A stretch of DNA of 64,000 nucleotides from Nocardia amikacinitolerans NBRC 108937 (GCF_001612615.1 NZ_BDAU01000006.1:62001-126000); one strand, 5' to 3'; positions 29,177 to 41,099 are shown, counted from the first letter of the stretch. Program-made: numbers and translations. Notes: generated from the letters alone by a model not told the origin.

Positions 29177-30151
29177 TCAGGCGGACTGAGTCGCCGGGTC
29201 GGGCGCGACGGCGGGCACCGGTTCGCGGGTCCGCAGCGCGGCCCACAGCGCGGCGGTCGCCGCGGTGCACGCGCCTGCCCCGGCCACGTGGGTGACGACC
29301 AGCGCGGCGGGCACGTCGGTGAAGTACTGGACGACACCGACCAGCGCCTGCGCGCAGACCACGCCGAGCAGCACGAACAGACGGGTGCGCACCGTGCGGG
29401 AGATGCCGACCGCGAACAGTCCGAAGCCGAGGCCGACCAGCAGCGCCAGGTAGCCGACCAGCAGCTGCGAGTGCAGGTGCACCAGCGTGACGATCTCGAC
29501 CTGCAACCGCTCGACCGGTCGTTCGATGCTCTTGTCGCCCGCGTGCGGTCCGGCGGCGGTGACCAGGGTGCCCGCGATCAGGACGCCGGCCAGCGCGACG
29601 CCGCTCAACGCGGTCAGCCAGCGCAGCGGCGCGGGCGCCTGGACGGTCTGGACGCCGTCGTCCGGCTCGCAGATCCGCGCGTACAGGACCGTGGCCAGCC
29701 ACACCATCAGCATCGACGCAAGCAGGTGCACCGCGACCGTCCACCACAGCAGACCGGTGCGCACGGTGATGCCGCCGATGATCGCCTGCACCACGGTGCC
29801 GCCCGGCATCAGCCAGGCGTAGAGGAGGACTTCGTTCCTGCGCCGCGCGCGGGTCACCGCGAGCACGATCAGCCCGGCGAACAGGGAGACCACGAAGGTC
29901 AGCAGCCGGTTGCCGAATTCGACGGCCTGATGCACGACCGCTACTTCGGATACCCCGATCGGGGTGAAGCTGCCGGGGAAGCACTGCGGCCAGGTCGGGC
30001 AGCCGAGGCCGGAGGCGGTGACCCGGACGACCGAGCCGGTCACCGCGATGCCCGCCTGGGTGAGCACGACCGCGAGCGCGATCAGTCGCTGCGCCCGCAG
30101 CGAGGGGAGCGGGAGCTTGTCGACGAGTCGCAGGAATGCGCGAAACAGCAC
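29177..30151 (-). CDS. ctaA: Haem A synthase (CtaA/COX15)
   Basis: This eight-helix membrane protein of 324 residues converts haem O to haem A for cytochrome aa3. It has the family motifs TGSVVRVTASGLGCPTWPQC (with Cys pair), HQAVEFGNRLL and HLHSQLLVGYLA, which carry the haem-ligand histidines, plus VTHVAGAGACTAA. It complements ctaB upstream. It lies next to the ABC-2 transporter pair as in M. tuberculosis (Rv1456c-Rv1458c). Confidence 0.95.
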   Translation of the reverse strand: MLFRAFLRLVDKLPLPSLRAQRLIALAVVLTQAGIAVTGSVVRVTASGLGCPTWPQCFPGSFTPIGVSEVAVVHQAVEFGNRLLTFVVSLFAGLIVLAVTRARRRNEVLLYAWLMPGGTVVQAIIGGITVRTGLLWWTVAVHLLASMLMVWLATVLYARICEPDDGVQTVQAPAPLRWLTALSGVALAGVLIAGTLVTAAGPHAGDKSIERPVERLQVEIVTLVHLHSQLLVGYLALLVGLGFGLFAVGISRTVRTRLFVLLGVVCAQALVGVVQYFTDVPAALVVTHVAGAGACTAATAALWAALRTREPVPAVAPDPATQSA

Positions 30152-30222
30152 GCAACGATGGTAGCGACCGGCGATCGGGCCACCGCACCCGGACTACTAC
30201 ATACCGTCGTTTGTACCGACGC

Positions 30223-31014
30223 TCACTCGAAACGGAACCAGCGCGCGGCCAGTGCGCCCGACACAGCGCCCCACCCCGCGAGCACCGCGAGACCGAACCA
30301 GTCGACACTGCTGCGCAGCGCGTGCTCCAGCGTGACCGCGAGCGCGCCGGAGGGCACCAGCCTGACCAGCACGTTCACGGCGGTCGGCAGGTCGTCGGCG
30401 GCGAACACCACGCTGGCGATGCCGAGCATGACGAACCAGAGGATGTTCGCCAGCGCAAGGACGATCTCCGCTTTGAGCGTGCCGCCGAGCAGCAGACCCA
30501 TCGCGGCGAAGGTGGCGGTGCCGAGCGCGATCACCACCGCGCCGAGCAGCAGCCCGGCCGGACCCGGCCGCCAGCCGAGCGCGAAACCGATGGCGCCCAA
30601 CAGGATCGCCTGCAGGACCACCACGATCAGCACCGCGGCGCTCTTGCCCGCGATGATGCCCCACCGCGGCAGCGCGGTGGCGCCGAGGCGCTTGAGCGCG
30701 CCGTAGCGGCGGTCGAAACCGACGGCGATGGCCTGCCCGGTGAAGGCGGTGGACATGACCGCCACCATCATCACCGCGGGCACGATCTTGTCCACCCGGT
30801 CCTGGCCGAGACCGCCGAACGGCAGCAGCGTCAACCCGACCAGCAGCGTGATCGGGATGAACATGGTCAACAGCAGCTGTTCGCCGTTGCGCAGCAACAG
30901 GATCAGCTCGAGCCTGGTCTGCGCGACGAGCATGGCGGCGCGGGTGGTCGGCCGCGGATCGGGCGCGAAAGTGCCCGGCGCGAAGCGGTTGGCGGTCGGT
31001 TCTGGCTTCGTCAT
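30223..31014 (-). CDS. ABC-2 type transporter permease
   Basis: The 263-residue protein has six hydrophobic segments and the ABC-2 permease pattern (GALKRLGATALPRWGIIAGK as cytoplasmic coupling loop). Its ATG overlaps the ATPase stop by four bases (ATGA), so the two form one exporter. Position matches Rv1457c. The substrate is unknown; the neighbouring MptB-like mannosyltransferase hints at an envelope-related cargo, which is inference. Confidence 0.9.
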   Translation of the reverse strand: MTKPEPTANRFAPGTFAPDPRPTTRAAMLVAQTRLELILLLRNGEQLLLTMFIPITLLVGLTLLPFGGLGQDRVDKIVPAVMMVAVMSTAFTGQAIAVGFDRRYGALKRLGATALPRWGIIAGKSAAVLIVVVLQAILLGAIGFALGWRPGPAGLLLGAVVIALGTATFAAMGLLLGGTLKAEIVLALANILWFVMLGIASVVFAADDLPTAVNVLVRLVPSGALAVTLEHALRSSVDWFGLAVLAGWGAVSGALAARWFRFE

Positions 31015-31943
31015 CCGCGTAGGTCCCGTCCGGTCAGTTCCAGGAAGACGTCCTCGAGGCGGCGCTGGTCGATCCGAATGTCGGTGGCCAGCACGTTCAG
31101 CCGGGCGCACCACGCGGTCACGGTGGCGAGCACCTGCGGGTCGATCTCGCCTTCCACCAGGTACGAGCCCGGCGACGTCTCCCGCGGCGAGAAGCCCTCG
31201 GGGAGCGCGGTTTTCAGCAGCTCGAGGTCCAGCTTGGGTGGCGCGGTGAAGCGCAGCTGCCCGGCGGCGCCGTGCGCGGTCACCTCGGCGGGCGTGCCGG
31301 AGGCGACGATGCGTCCGTGGTCGATGATGACGAGCTGATCAGCGAGTTGCTCGGCCTCGTCCATCATGTGCGTGGTCAGCACCACGGTGACGCCGTCGCG
31401 GCGCAGCGCGTCGATCAGTTCCCACACGATCAGCCGCGCCTGCGCGTCCAGACCAGCGGTGGGTTCGTCGAGGAACACGATCTCCGGCCGCCCGACCAGC
31501 GCGCAGGCCAGCGCCAGGCGCTGCTGCTGGCCGCCGGAGAGCCGCCGGTACGGTGTGCGGCGATTGTCTTGGAGCCCGAGGGTGCGCAGCAGCCACTGTG
31601 GGTCGAGCGGGTCGGCGGAATACGCGGCGACCAGGTCGAGCATCTCGCCCGCCCGCGCGCCGGGATAGGAGCCGCCGCCCTGCAACATGACGCCGATGCG
31701 CGAACGCAGCCGGTCCGAATCGGCGATCGGATCGAGTCCGAGCACCCGCACCGCGCCCGCGTCGGGACGCACGAAGCCCTCGCACATCTCGACGGTCGTC
31801 GTCTTCCCCGCGCCGTTGGGCCCGAGCAGCGCGAGCACCTGCGCCCGTTCGACATCGAAGGTCAGGCCGTCGACCGCGGTGGTCTCGCCATAACGCTTGA
31901 CGACGCCGTCGACGCTAACGGCGGGTCCGGAGGCAGCGGTCAC
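31011..31943 (-). CDS. ABC transporter ATP-binding protein
   Basis: The 310-residue ATPase has Walker A (LGPNGAGKTTT, ~residues 36-46), the signature LSGGQQQRLALA, Walker B (IVFLDEPTAGLD) and the switch His in LTTHMMDEAE. It is a drug/daunorubicin-type ATPase with a short C-terminal extension. The GTG start overlaps the stop of the mannosyltransferase gene (GTGA) and its stop overlaps the permease start, so mptB-like gene, ATPase and permease are one coupled unit. Confidence 0.94.
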   Translation of the reverse strand: MTAASGPAVSVDGVVKRYGETTAVDGLTFDVERAQVLALLGPNGAGKTTTVEMCEGFVRPDAGAVRVLGLDPIADSDRLRSRIGVMLQGGGSYPGARAGEMLDLVAAYSADPLDPQWLLRTLGLQDNRRTPYRRLSGGQQQRLALACALVGRPEIVFLDEPTAGLDAQARLIVWELIDALRRDGVTVVLTTHMMDEAEQLADQLVIIDHGRIVASGTPAEVTAHGAAGQLRFTAPPKLDLELLKTALPEGFSPRETSPGSYLVEGEIDPQVLATVTAWCARLNVLATDIRIDQRRLEDVFLELTGRDLRG

Positions 31944-33622
31944 GAAGAGACACCGTAAGACGTCGGCTGCTGTGACGGAGCCGACACCCCCGCCTCAGCC
32001 CGCCACGGCAGGGAGTTACGGGTGATCACGATGAACAGCACGCCGACGATGACGGTCGCGATGGCGGCGCCGACGATCTGGAACACCTCCAGATCGGCGC
32101 CGCGCGGCATCTGCAACACGCTCACCACCGCGGAGAACGCCACGGCGGGAACGCGGAACACGGGCCGGGTCGCCCACGCCGCGAGCGGCACGATAGCCCA
32201 CAGCAGATACCACGGCTGCACCACCGGGAACAGCAGCACGATGGCGCCGAGGGTGACGCCGAGCGCGCCGACCGGATGCAGGCGACCGGTGCCGGTGGCG
32301 ACGAGCATGCGCACCGTCACGAACGCGGCGACCGTCGCGGCGATCGGCCGGGTGATGCTGAGCAGAGCCGTGGTGTGATCGCCGAGGCCGAGCAGCACAC
32401 CGCCGAAACCGGTGATGATGCCGAGCGCGGTGGGCAACGACATCCAGCTGCGCACGGCGCTCGCGGTGTTGAGCGTGTGGATCCACCCGAAGCCGAGACC
32501 GCTCGCCGAACTGATCACGAGTGTGGTGCCGAGGGCTATCGCGCCGAGCATCGCGGCCGCTGTCACCACGGGCCGCCAGCCACCGCCCCAGCGTCGGGCC
32601 AGCGCCATCCCCACGAAGCCCATCGCGATGATCGAGGTGATCTTGATCGTCGACGACAGCGAGATGAGCAGCGCACCCGCGATGAGCAACGTGTAGGCCC
32701 TGCCGTCGAACGGATGGGTGTCCTCGATCGCCCGCAGCGCGAACTCGAGGCCCGCGAGCATCAGACCGATCATCAGCGCGTCGTTGTGCACGCCGCCCAC
32801 CAGATGGAACAGCACCAGCGGGTTCGCCGCGCCGAGCCACAGCGCGCTCACCCCCGCGACGCCGCAGCGGACCGACAGCCGCGGCAGCGCCCAGACGATC
32901 AAGGCGACACCCGCGAGCGCGAGCACCCGGTGCACCCAGACGCCGAGAATGATGTTGTCCCCGGTCAATTCGGCGATGCCGCGGCCGATCCACAGGAACA
33001 GCGGCCCGTAGGGGGCGGGCGTGTCACGCCAGATGGTCGGGACGTTGTTGGTGAGGACGTTGTCGATCCCGAGACCGGCGACCGGCCCTTCTTTGTAGGG
33101 ATCGATGCCGCGCGCGGCGATCTCGCTCTGTGCCAGGTACGAGTACACGTCGTTGCTGAACAGCGGCGGGGCGACGCTGAGCGGGATGATCCACAGCAGC
33201 AGGGTGCGGTCGAGCTGCGAGCGGGTCAGCCGGTGTCGTGGGGAGCCGCCGATGCCGCCGACCGCGAAACGGCCGAGCAGCAGCCACGCGAGCACCACGA
33301 CGACCGCGCCGATCATGCACATCGCCAGCGACCCGGTGTGCGCCCTGGCGAAGATGCCGAGCACCCGCATGCCCGAGGTGGGATTCTGCTGCACCGGCTG
33401 CGCGCCGATGCCGAGCGCGCTGATCGCCATCAGCACCGTGCCGGTCGCGCCCATGAGCCGGATACGGTCGAGCTGGACCAGCTCTCTGCGGTCGAGTTCG
33501 GGCACCTCGGATTCGTCGCGGTGCAACACCGCGATGGTGTGATCGGCCGCGGGCACGTCGAGACCGAGTGCCCGGCGCCCGAATACCACTGCCTTGCGCC
33601 GCGCGCCCTCCAGTACCGCCAC
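31940..33622 (-). CDS. mptB: Polyprenyl-phosphomannose-dependent alpha-1,6-mannosyltransferase, MptB type
   Basis: This ~560-residue GT-C membrane enzyme has about 13 helices. The first extracytoplasmic loop carries the acidic motif (FSNDVYSYLAQ) that defines mannosyltransferases using polyprenyl-phosphomannose. Further motifs are DPYKEGP, APYGPLFLWI, GGVHNDALMIGLML and FPVVQPWYLLW. In Corynebacteriales, MptB starts the mannan core of lipomannan/LAM. Neighbours (ABC pair, sufR) match Rv1459c. The GTG at 33622 is preferred; the open frame to 33763 has a non-conserved Arg/Pro-rich extension. Confidence 0.9.
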   Translation of the reverse strand: MAVLEGARRKAVVFGRRALGLDVPAADHTIAVLHRDESEVPELDRRELVQLDRIRLMGATGTVLMAISALGIGAQPVQQNPTSGMRVLGIFARAHTGSLAMCMIGAVVVVLAWLLLGRFAVGGIGGSPRHRLTRSQLDRTLLLWIIPLSVAPPLFSNDVYSYLAQSEIAARGIDPYKEGPVAGLGIDNVLTNNVPTIWRDTPAPYGPLFLWIGRGIAELTGDNIILGVWVHRVLALAGVALIVWALPRLSVRCGVAGVSALWLGAANPLVLFHLVGGVHNDALMIGLMLAGLEFALRAIEDTHPFDGRAYTLLIAGALLISLSSTIKITSIIAMGFVGMALARRWGGGWRPVVTAAAMLGAIALGTTLVISSASGLGFGWIHTLNTASAVRSWMSLPTALGIITGFGGVLLGLGDHTTALLSITRPIAATVAAFVTVRMLVATGTGRLHPVGALGVTLGAIVLLFPVVQPWYLLWAIVPLAAWATRPVFRVPAVAFSAVVSVLQMPRGADLEVFQIVGAAIATVIVGVLFIVITRNSLPWRAEAGVSAPSQQPTSYGVSS

Positions 33623-34132
33623 GAGACGCAGCCTAGTGGGCGCTGCCGGACGCAGTCCGTCAACAGCCCGCGCATCGCGCGAGGTACGTCCTGTCGGCGC
33701 GACCGGAGCCGGTTCGGCAACAACCTCGCGGGTCGCGTGTCGCACCGCACGACCGAAGGGCATCGAGCATCGCGTGGTTCGTCCGCAGGCATTGGGGAAG
33801 GCGTCTGTTGCTTATTTCCGTGAGCTCGGGGCGGGTGTGGCCAATGTCGCAGCGACGCCAGACCTCGCATCGGTGGGGTGTGGTGAGGTCGCGAGAACGC
33901 GATGCGTTCGTCCTCGGGCTCGGGGAAGTGGAGACGAGTCGCAGCGGAAAGCGCCAGGTTGGGGCGGTGCGAACCCACTGAAGGCGTAGCCGCGGTCTCC
34001 GGTTTGCTGAATCGCGGCCTCCAAGCCCCGGAGAAGGACAGTCGCCCAGACCCCGCGCGGCGCAGGTCAAGCCCGGTTCTACTCAGGGCACCCTTATTAG
34101 ATTTCGGGAACGAATTCCGCCACACTGATGTT
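33623..34132. other. Divergent mptB/sufR region
   Basis: This 510-base stretch has no supported gene. The only sharply AT-rich patch is cccttattagatttcggg at about 34091-34108, a plausible -10 region for sufR, followed by the SufR operator. Open frames here are antisense or out-of-frame shadows. Confidence 0.55.
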
Positions 34133-34136
34133 GTGA
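34122..34136. promoter_or_regulatory. SufR operator (ACACT-N5-TGTGA) overlapping the sufR start codon
   Basis: ACACTGATGTTGTGA matches the ACACT-N5-TGTGA element reported for autoregulation of M. tuberculosis SufR (Rv1460). Its right arm contains the GTG start at 34133-34135, so binding would block initiation of a transcript that begins at or just before the start codon. Confidence 0.72.
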
Positions 34137-34945
34137 AAACCGTGGGTTTGCGGAAGAACGACGAGAGGTCCGGTCGCAAGACCGGTGCCGCGCCGTCCGC
34201 TGCCATCGCCACGGTCGGGGCCGAGGGGCATCACACCCGCGCCGCCATCGTCCAGCTGCTGCTGGAGGAGGGGCCGATCACCGCGACGGCGATCGGCAAC
34301 AAGCTGGGGCTCGCCCCGGCGGGCGTGCGCCGCCACCTGGACGCCCTCATCGATTCGGGGCAGGCCAGGGCCAGCCGGTCCGCGCCGTGGCAGCAGAAGG
34401 GGCGCGGCCGTCCAGCCAAGCAGTACCAGCTGACCGCCGCCGGTCGCGGCAAGCTCGGGCACGCCTACGACGACCTCGCGGGCGCGGCGATCCGCCAGCT
34501 CGGCGAGATCGGCGGCGACCAGGCCATCACCGAGTTCGCCCGCAAACGGGCACGCACTATCGTGGCCGGGATCGAACCCGTCGCGGAACACACCACGGAG
34601 ACCACCGAGGCCAAGGCCGAGGAGATCGCCGAGGCGTTCAACGACGCCGGGTTCGCCGCGTCCACGCGCAAGGTGGGCGCGGGCGTGCAGATCTGCCAGC
34701 ATCACTGTCCGGTCGCGCACGTCGCCGAGGAATTCCCGCAGCTGTGCGAGGCCGAACTCGAGGCGTTCCGCGATCTGCTCGGCACCCATGTGCAGCGGCT
34801 CGCGACGATCGCCAACGGCGACTGCGCGTGCACAACGCACGTGCCGCTGCTCGTATTACCGATTACCAATTCCAAAGCCGCACAACCAGCCGCCGCACAG
34901 CCCGCGACGGTACGAACGAACGACTCCGGAAGGAGTGCCGAATGA
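34133..34945 (+). CDS. sufR: SufR, iron-sulfur-dependent repressor of the suf operon
   Basis: The 270-residue protein has an N-terminal ArsR/winged-helix domain ([22 protein letters not shown], then [13 protein letters not shown]). A C-terminal cluster of cysteines, C188 and C192 (ICQHHC), C205 (QLCEAE) and C231/C233 (DCAC), is suitable to ligate an Fe-S cluster. SufR represses suf genes when its cluster is intact. The GTG start lies in an ACACT-N5-TGTGA operator. Its stop overlaps the sufB start (ATGA), so it heads the operon. Confidence 0.95.
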   Translation: MKTVGLRKNDERSGRKTGAAPSAAIATVGAEGHHTRAAIVQLLLEEGPITATAIGNKLGLAPAGVRRHLDALIDSGQARASRSAPWQQKGRGRPAKQYQLTAAGRGKLGHAYDDLAGAAIRQLGEIGGDQAITEFARKRARTIVAGIEPVAEHTTETTEAKAEEIAEAFNDAGFAASTRKVGAGVQICQHHCPVAHVAEEFPQLCEAELEAFRDLLGTHVQRLATIANGDCACTTHVPLLVLPITNSKAAQPAAAQPATVRTNDSGRSAE

Positions 34946-36378
34946 CGACGACCACCGACCAGGTGCAACCGCTCACTCAGGAAGAAACCATCGCTTCGCT
35001 GGGCAAATACGGTTACGGCTGGGCCGATTCGGATGTGGCCGGTGCCAGCGCGCAACGAGGCCTGTCCGAGGCTGTCGTCCGCGACATCTCGGCCAAGAAG
35101 AACGAAGAGCCGTGGATGCTCGAGCAGCGGCTCAAGGCGCTGCGCATCTTCGACCGCAAGCCGATGCCGAACTGGGGCTCCAACCTCGAGGACATCGACT
35201 TCGACAACATCAAGTACTTCGTGCGCTCGACCGAGAAGCAGGCCGAGAGCTGGGAAGACCTGCCCGAGGACATCAAGAACACCTACGACAAGCTGGGTAT
35301 CCCTGAGGCGGAGAAGCAGCGGCTGGTCGCCGGTGTCGCCGCGCAGTACGAGTCCGAGGTCGTCTACCACCAGATCCGCGAGGACCTGGAGGCCCAGGGC
35401 GTGATCTTCCTGGACACCGACACCGGTCTGCGCGAGCACCCGGAGATCTTCCAGGAGTACTTCGGCTCGGTGATCCCCGCCGGTGACAACAAGTTCTCCG
35501 CGCTGAACACCGCCGTGTGGTCGGGTGGTTCCTTCATCTACGTGCCGCCGGGCGTGCACGTCGACATCCCGCTGCAGGCCTACTTCCGCATCAACACCGA
35601 GAACATGGGCCAGTTCGAGCGGACCCTGATCATCGTCGACGAGGGCGCCTACGTGCACTACGTCGAGGGCTGCACCGCGCCGATCTACAAGTCCGACTCG
35701 CTGCACTCCGCGGTCGTCGAGATCATCGTGAAGAAGGGTGGCCGCTGCCGCTACACCACCATCCAGAACTGGTCGAACAACGTCTACAACCTGGTCACCA
35801 AGCGGGCCAAGGCCGAGGCGGGCGCGACCATGGAGTGGATCGACGGCAACATCGGCTCCAAGGTCACCATGAAGTACCCGGCGGTCTGGATGACCGGCGA
35901 GTACGCCAAGGGCGAGGTCCTCTCGGTCGCGTTCGCTGGCGAGGGTCAGCACCAGGACACCGGCGCGAAGATGCTGCACCTGGCGCCGCACACCTCCTCG
36001 ACCATCGTGTCGAAGTCGGTGGCGCGCGGCGGCGGCCGGGCGTCCTACCGCGGCCTGGTCCAGGTCAACAAGGGCGCGCACGGCTCGAAGTCGACCGTGA
36101 AGTGCGACGCGCTGCTGGTCGACACGATCAGCCGCTCGGACACTTACCCCTACGTCGACATCCGCGAGGACGACGTGACCATGGGCCACGAGGCGACCGT
36201 CTCGAAGGTCTCCGAGGACCAGCTGTTCTACCTGATGAGCCGCGGCCTCACCGAGGACGAGGCGATGGCGATGGTGGTGCGCGGCTTCGTCGAGCCGATC
36301 GCCAAGGAACTCCCGATGGAGTACGCGCTGGAACTCAACCGCCTGATCGAACTGCAGATGGAAGGAGCCGTCGGCTGA
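34942..36378 (+). CDS. sufB: SufB, Fe-S cluster scaffold subunit
   Basis: The 478-residue subunit of the SufBCD scaffold assembles nascent Fe-S clusters. Motifs include [35 protein letters not shown] and [20 protein letters not shown]. The conserved [10 protein letters not shown] and the C-terminal GHEATVSKV are also present. Unlike M. tuberculosis SufB (Rv1461), which carries an intein, this gene is uninterrupted. ggaagga precedes the ATG, which overlaps the sufR stop. Confidence 0.97.
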   Translation: MTTTTDQVQPLTQEETIASLGKYGYGWADSDVAGASAQRGLSEAVVRDISAKKNEEPWMLEQRLKALRIFDRKPMPNWGSNLEDIDFDNIKYFVRSTEKQAESWEDLPEDIKNTYDKLGIPEAEKQRLVAGVAAQYESEVVYHQIREDLEAQGVIFLDTDTGLREHPEIFQEYFGSVIPAGDNKFSALNTAVWSGGSFIYVPPGVHVDIPLQAYFRINTENMGQFERTLIIVDEGAYVHYVEGCTAPIYKSDSLHSAVVEIIVKKGGRCRYTTIQNWSNNVYNLVTKRAKAEAGATMEWIDGNIGSKVTMKYPAVWMTGEYAKGEVLSVAFAGEGQHQDTGAKMLHLAPHTSSTIVSKSVARGGGRASYRGLVQVNKGAHGSKSTVKCDALLVDTISRSDTYPYVDIREDDVTMGHEATVSKVSEDQLFYLMSRGLTEDEAMAMVVRGFVEPIAKELPMEYALELNRLIELQMEGAVG

Positions 36379-37556
36379 TGGCCGTCGAGAACGTTGCCGA
36401 AGCCGCTGAGGCTCGTACTCCAGCGATCAACAAGGGCGAGGTCTTCACTTCGTTCGACGTGAACGCGTTCGAAGTTCCGCACGCGAAGGACGAGGCGTGG
36501 CGGTTCACCCCGCTGCGCCGCCTTCGCGGCCTGCACGACGGCACCGCGACCCGTGACGGCAAGACGCAGGTCGAGGTCACGCAGGTCGAGGGCGTCACCG
36601 TGGAGACGGTGGACCGCACCGACGCTCGCCTGGGCCAGGCGGGCATCCCGGCGGATCGCGTCGCGGCGCAGGCGTACTCCGGTTTCGAGCAGGCCACCAT
36701 CGTGTCGGTCGGCTCGGAAACCGAAGTGGCCGAACCGATCACGGTCACCATCACCGGTCCCGGCGAGGGCAAGACCGCCTACGGTCACCTGCAGATCCGG
36801 CTCGGGAACTTCGCCGTCGCCACCGTCGTCATCGACCAGCGCGGCAGCGGAACCTACGCGGAGAACGTGGAATTCGTGCTCGGCGACAGCGCCAAGCTGG
36901 TCGTCGTCGCGGTCCAGGACTGGGCCGACGACGCCGTGCACGCCACCGCCCACCACGCCGAGCTGGGCCGCGACGCGACCCTGCGGCACACCGCGGTGAC
37001 CCTTGGCGGCGACCTGGTGCGGCTGACCGGCACCGTGAAGTACGACGGCCCCGGCGGTGACGCCGAACTGCTCGGCCTCTACTTCGCCGACGCGGGCCAG
37101 CACTTCGAGCAGCGTCTGCTCGTCGACCACGCGGTGCCCAACTGCAAGTCGAACGTGCTGTACAAGGGTGCGCTGCAAGGCGATCCGCATTCCGCTAAGG
37201 GCGATGCCCGCACGGTCTGGGTCGGCGACGTGCTGATCCGCGCGGCCGCCGAGGGCACCGACACCTTCGAGGTGAACCGCAACCTGGTGCTCACCGACGG
37301 CGCGCGCGCCGACTCGGTGCCGAACCTGGAGATCGAGACCGGTGAGATCCTCGGGGCCGGACACGCCTCGGCCACCGGCCGTTTCGACGACGAGCAGCTG
37401 TTCTACCTGCGCGCCCGCGGCATCCCGGAGGACGCCGCCCGCCGCCTGGTGGTGCGCGGCTTCTTCCACGAGATCATCCAGAAGATCGCGGTCCCCGAGG
37501 TCCGGGAGCGGCTCGAGACGGCCATCGAGGCCGAGCTCGCCGCGATCGGCGTCTGA
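36378..37556 (+). CDS. sufD: SufD, Fe-S cluster assembly subunit
   Basis: The 392-residue SufB paralogue forms the SufB-SufD heterodimer on SufC. It has DEAWRFTPLRRLRGL near the N terminus and the beta-helix end motif DHAVPNCKSNVLYKG. ARADSVPNLEIE and HASATGRFDDEQLFYLRARG with the conserved His follow. Its ATG shares one base with the sufB TGA (TGATG), indicating coupled translation. Confidence 0.96.
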   Translation: MAVENVAEAAEARTPAINKGEVFTSFDVNAFEVPHAKDEAWRFTPLRRLRGLHDGTATRDGKTQVEVTQVEGVTVETVDRTDARLGQAGIPADRVAAQAYSGFEQATIVSVGSETEVAEPITVTITGPGEGKTAYGHLQIRLGNFAVATVVIDQRGSGTYAENVEFVLGDSAKLVVVAVQDWADDAVHATAHHAELGRDATLRHTAVTLGGDLVRLTGTVKYDGPGGDAELLGLYFADAGQHFEQRLLVDHAVPNCKSNVLYKGALQGDPHSAKGDARTVWVGDVLIRAAAEGTDTFEVNRNLVLTDGARADSVPNLEIETGEILGAGHASATGRFDDEQLFYLRARGIPEDAARRLVVRGFFHEIIQKIAVPEVRERLETAIEAELAAIGV

Positions 37557-37588
37557 TCACCGAAACTCTTACCCCGCAAAGGAACTCC

Positions 37589-39620
<2,032 letters not shown>

Positions 39621-39623
39621 GAC

Positions 39624-40121
39624 ATGCGCATGGAGCAGATGTACCAGGAAGTGATCCTGGACCACTACAAGCACCCGCACCACCGCGGGCTGCGGGAACC
39701 GTACGGCGCCGAAGTGCACCACGTGAACCCGACCTGCGGTGACGAGGTGACCCTGCGCGTGCAGCTGGACGACAACGGCGACGTCGCCGACGTCTCCTAC
39801 GACGGTCAGGGCTGTTCGATCAGCCAGGCCGCCACCTCGATCCTCACCGATCAGGTGATCGGGCTGCCCGTGCAGCAGGCGCTGAAGGTCGTCGACGCCT
39901 ACAACGAGATGATCTCCAGCCGCGGCACCGTCGAGGGCGACGAGGACATGATCGGCGACGGCATCGCGCTTGCCGGTGTTTCCAAGTACCCGGCGCGGGT
40001 CAAATGCGCACTGCTGGGCTGGATGGCGTTCAAGGACGCCGTGGTCCGGATAACCTCCGCGGAAGAGACCAAGCGCACGATGGGCAGCGCCCTGCCGAAG
40101 GATGGGAAACGTCATGAGTGA
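39624..40121 (+). CDS. sufU: SufU, zinc-dependent sulfurtransferase
   Basis: The 165-residue U-type protein accepts persulfide from SufS. Zinc ligands expected in SufU are present: C38 and D40 in PTCGDEV, C64 in GQGCSISQ and C128 in RVKCALLGW. The ~18-residue insertion between the second and third Cys that separates SufU from IscU is visible (DEDMIGDGIAL region). An alternative ATG is at 39630. Its end overlaps sufT by eight bases. Confidence 0.96.
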   Translation: MRMEQMYQEVILDHYKHPHHRGLREPYGAEVHHVNPTCGDEVTLRVQLDDNGDVADVSYDGQGCSISQAATSILTDQVIGLPVQQALKVVDAYNEMISSRGTVEGDEDMIGDGIALAGVSKYPARVKCALLGWMAFKDAVVRITSAEETKRTMGSALPKDGKRHE

Positions 40122-40482
40122 GTCACCGGCGACCGAAGCGGCCGAGCAGGTCGAACTCTCGGCCGAGGAGATCAAGCACCTCGAGGACATCGAGGAGGCG
40201 ATGCGCGACGTCGTAGACCCCGAGTTGGGCATCAACGTCGTCGATCTCGGCTTGGTCTACGGCATCAAGGTCGAGAACGAGATCGCCAAGCTGGATATGA
40301 CGCTGACCTCGGCGGCGTGCCCGCTCACCGATGTCATCGAGGACCAGTCGCGTAACGCCTTGGTACGCAGCGGTCTGGTCGAGGATCTCGAGATCAACTG
40401 GGTCTGGATGCCGCCGTGGGGTCCGGACAAGATCACCGAGGACGGCCGCGAGCAGCTGCGCGCCCTCGGCTTCACCGTATAA
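40114..40482 (+). CDS. sufT: SufT/MIP18-type Fe-S maturation factor (DUF59)
   Basis: This 122-residue DUF59 protein is involved in delivery of Fe-S clusters to target enzymes. It carries RDVVDPELGINVVDLGLVYG and LTSAACPLTDVIEDQ, with the conserved Cys in AACP. The start ATG at 40114 lies within the sufU end (ATGAGTGA). An ATG at 40102 in the same frame is less likely. It is the last gene of the suf operon and is followed by a strong terminator. Confidence 0.95.
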   Translation: MSESPATEAAEQVELSAEEIKHLEDIEEAMRDVVDPELGINVVDLGLVYGIKVENEIAKLDMTLTSAACPLTDVIEDQSRNALVRSGLVEDLEINWVWMPPWGPDKITEDGREQLRALGFTV

Positions 40483-40525
40483 AAGCGCGACTTCGCCTTC
40501 GCCGCGGCCATGTGCGGCCGTTCGA

Positions 40526-40567
40526 AATCGGGCCCGGATCGTGTCGATCCGGGCCCGATTCGTTTCT
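40526..40567 (+). terminator. Strong intrinsic terminator of the suf operon
   Basis: A perfect 16-base stem (40526-40541 and 40545-40560) with a 3-base loop and a following cgtttctc tract ends the sufR-T transcript. Confidence 0.88.
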
Positions 40568-40659
40568 CGCGCCAATGGCCGACTTTCGAATGTCGATGCC
40601 GTCGGCAATGATTGCGGTGGCTCCGATTCCGGGGCCGATCCGAACAGGAAGATAATTCG

Positions 40660-41085
40660 ATGAGATTGATGGGTAAGGTCGGCTTCGCCGTCGCGGTGAG
40701 CAGCCTTGCGGTGGGGTCGGTGCTCGGTGCCGGCTCCGCGAACGCGGCGAGCCAGCACGCGGCGATCGCGGTGAACCCCAACAGTTTGGTGTACGGCGTG
40801 AGCGTCAACGAGGCGAGCACCGCCGACGCCGACGCCGCGGCGATCGCCGACTGCGGCACGGACGGTTGCGAGGTGGCTGCCTCGTGGGCGAACGGCTGCG
40901 GTGTGCTGATGGAGAGCAACGACGCCGCCGTCGTGGCGTCCGGCCCGACCAGGGCGGATGCCGAGCGCGCCGGTTACCAGCGGATCGCGGAGGTCACTCC
41001 GACGGCGCTGCTGGCCAACGTCGGCTCCGCCAACATGAGCGGCGTGCGTATCGTCGAGGTCGTCTGCACGGCCAACGCGCGCTGA
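40660..41085 (+). CDS. Secreted DUF4189 protein, copy 1
   Basis: The 141-residue protein has a signal peptide (VGFAVAVSSLAVGSVLGAGSANA) cleaved before ASQHAAIAV. The DUF4189 core follows: repeated Cys at DCGTDGCEV and WANGCGVLM, then RADAERAGYQRIAE and a final Cys in VEVVCTANAR. Four Cys would allow two disulfides. Function is unknown; the family is common among small exported Mycobacteriales proteins. aggaag precedes the ATG. It is the most divergent of three adjacent paralogues. Confidence 0.85.
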   Translation: MRLMGKVGFAVAVSSLAVGSVLGAGSANAASQHAAIAVNPNSLVYGVSVNEASTADADAAAIADCGTDGCEVAASWANGCGVLMESNDAAVVASGPTRADAERAGYQRIAEVTPTALLANVGSANMSGVRIVEVVCTANAR

Positions 41086-41099
41086 TCGGCCCTGATCGT

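Noticed and set aside
30136..31338. 400-codon plus-strand frame opposite the ABC-2 permease
   Set aside because: Runs antisense to coupled genes with clear motifs; no homology.
34942..36378. Intein in sufB as in M. tuberculosis
   Set aside because: The frame is 478 codons of continuous SufB homology with no splicing motifs.
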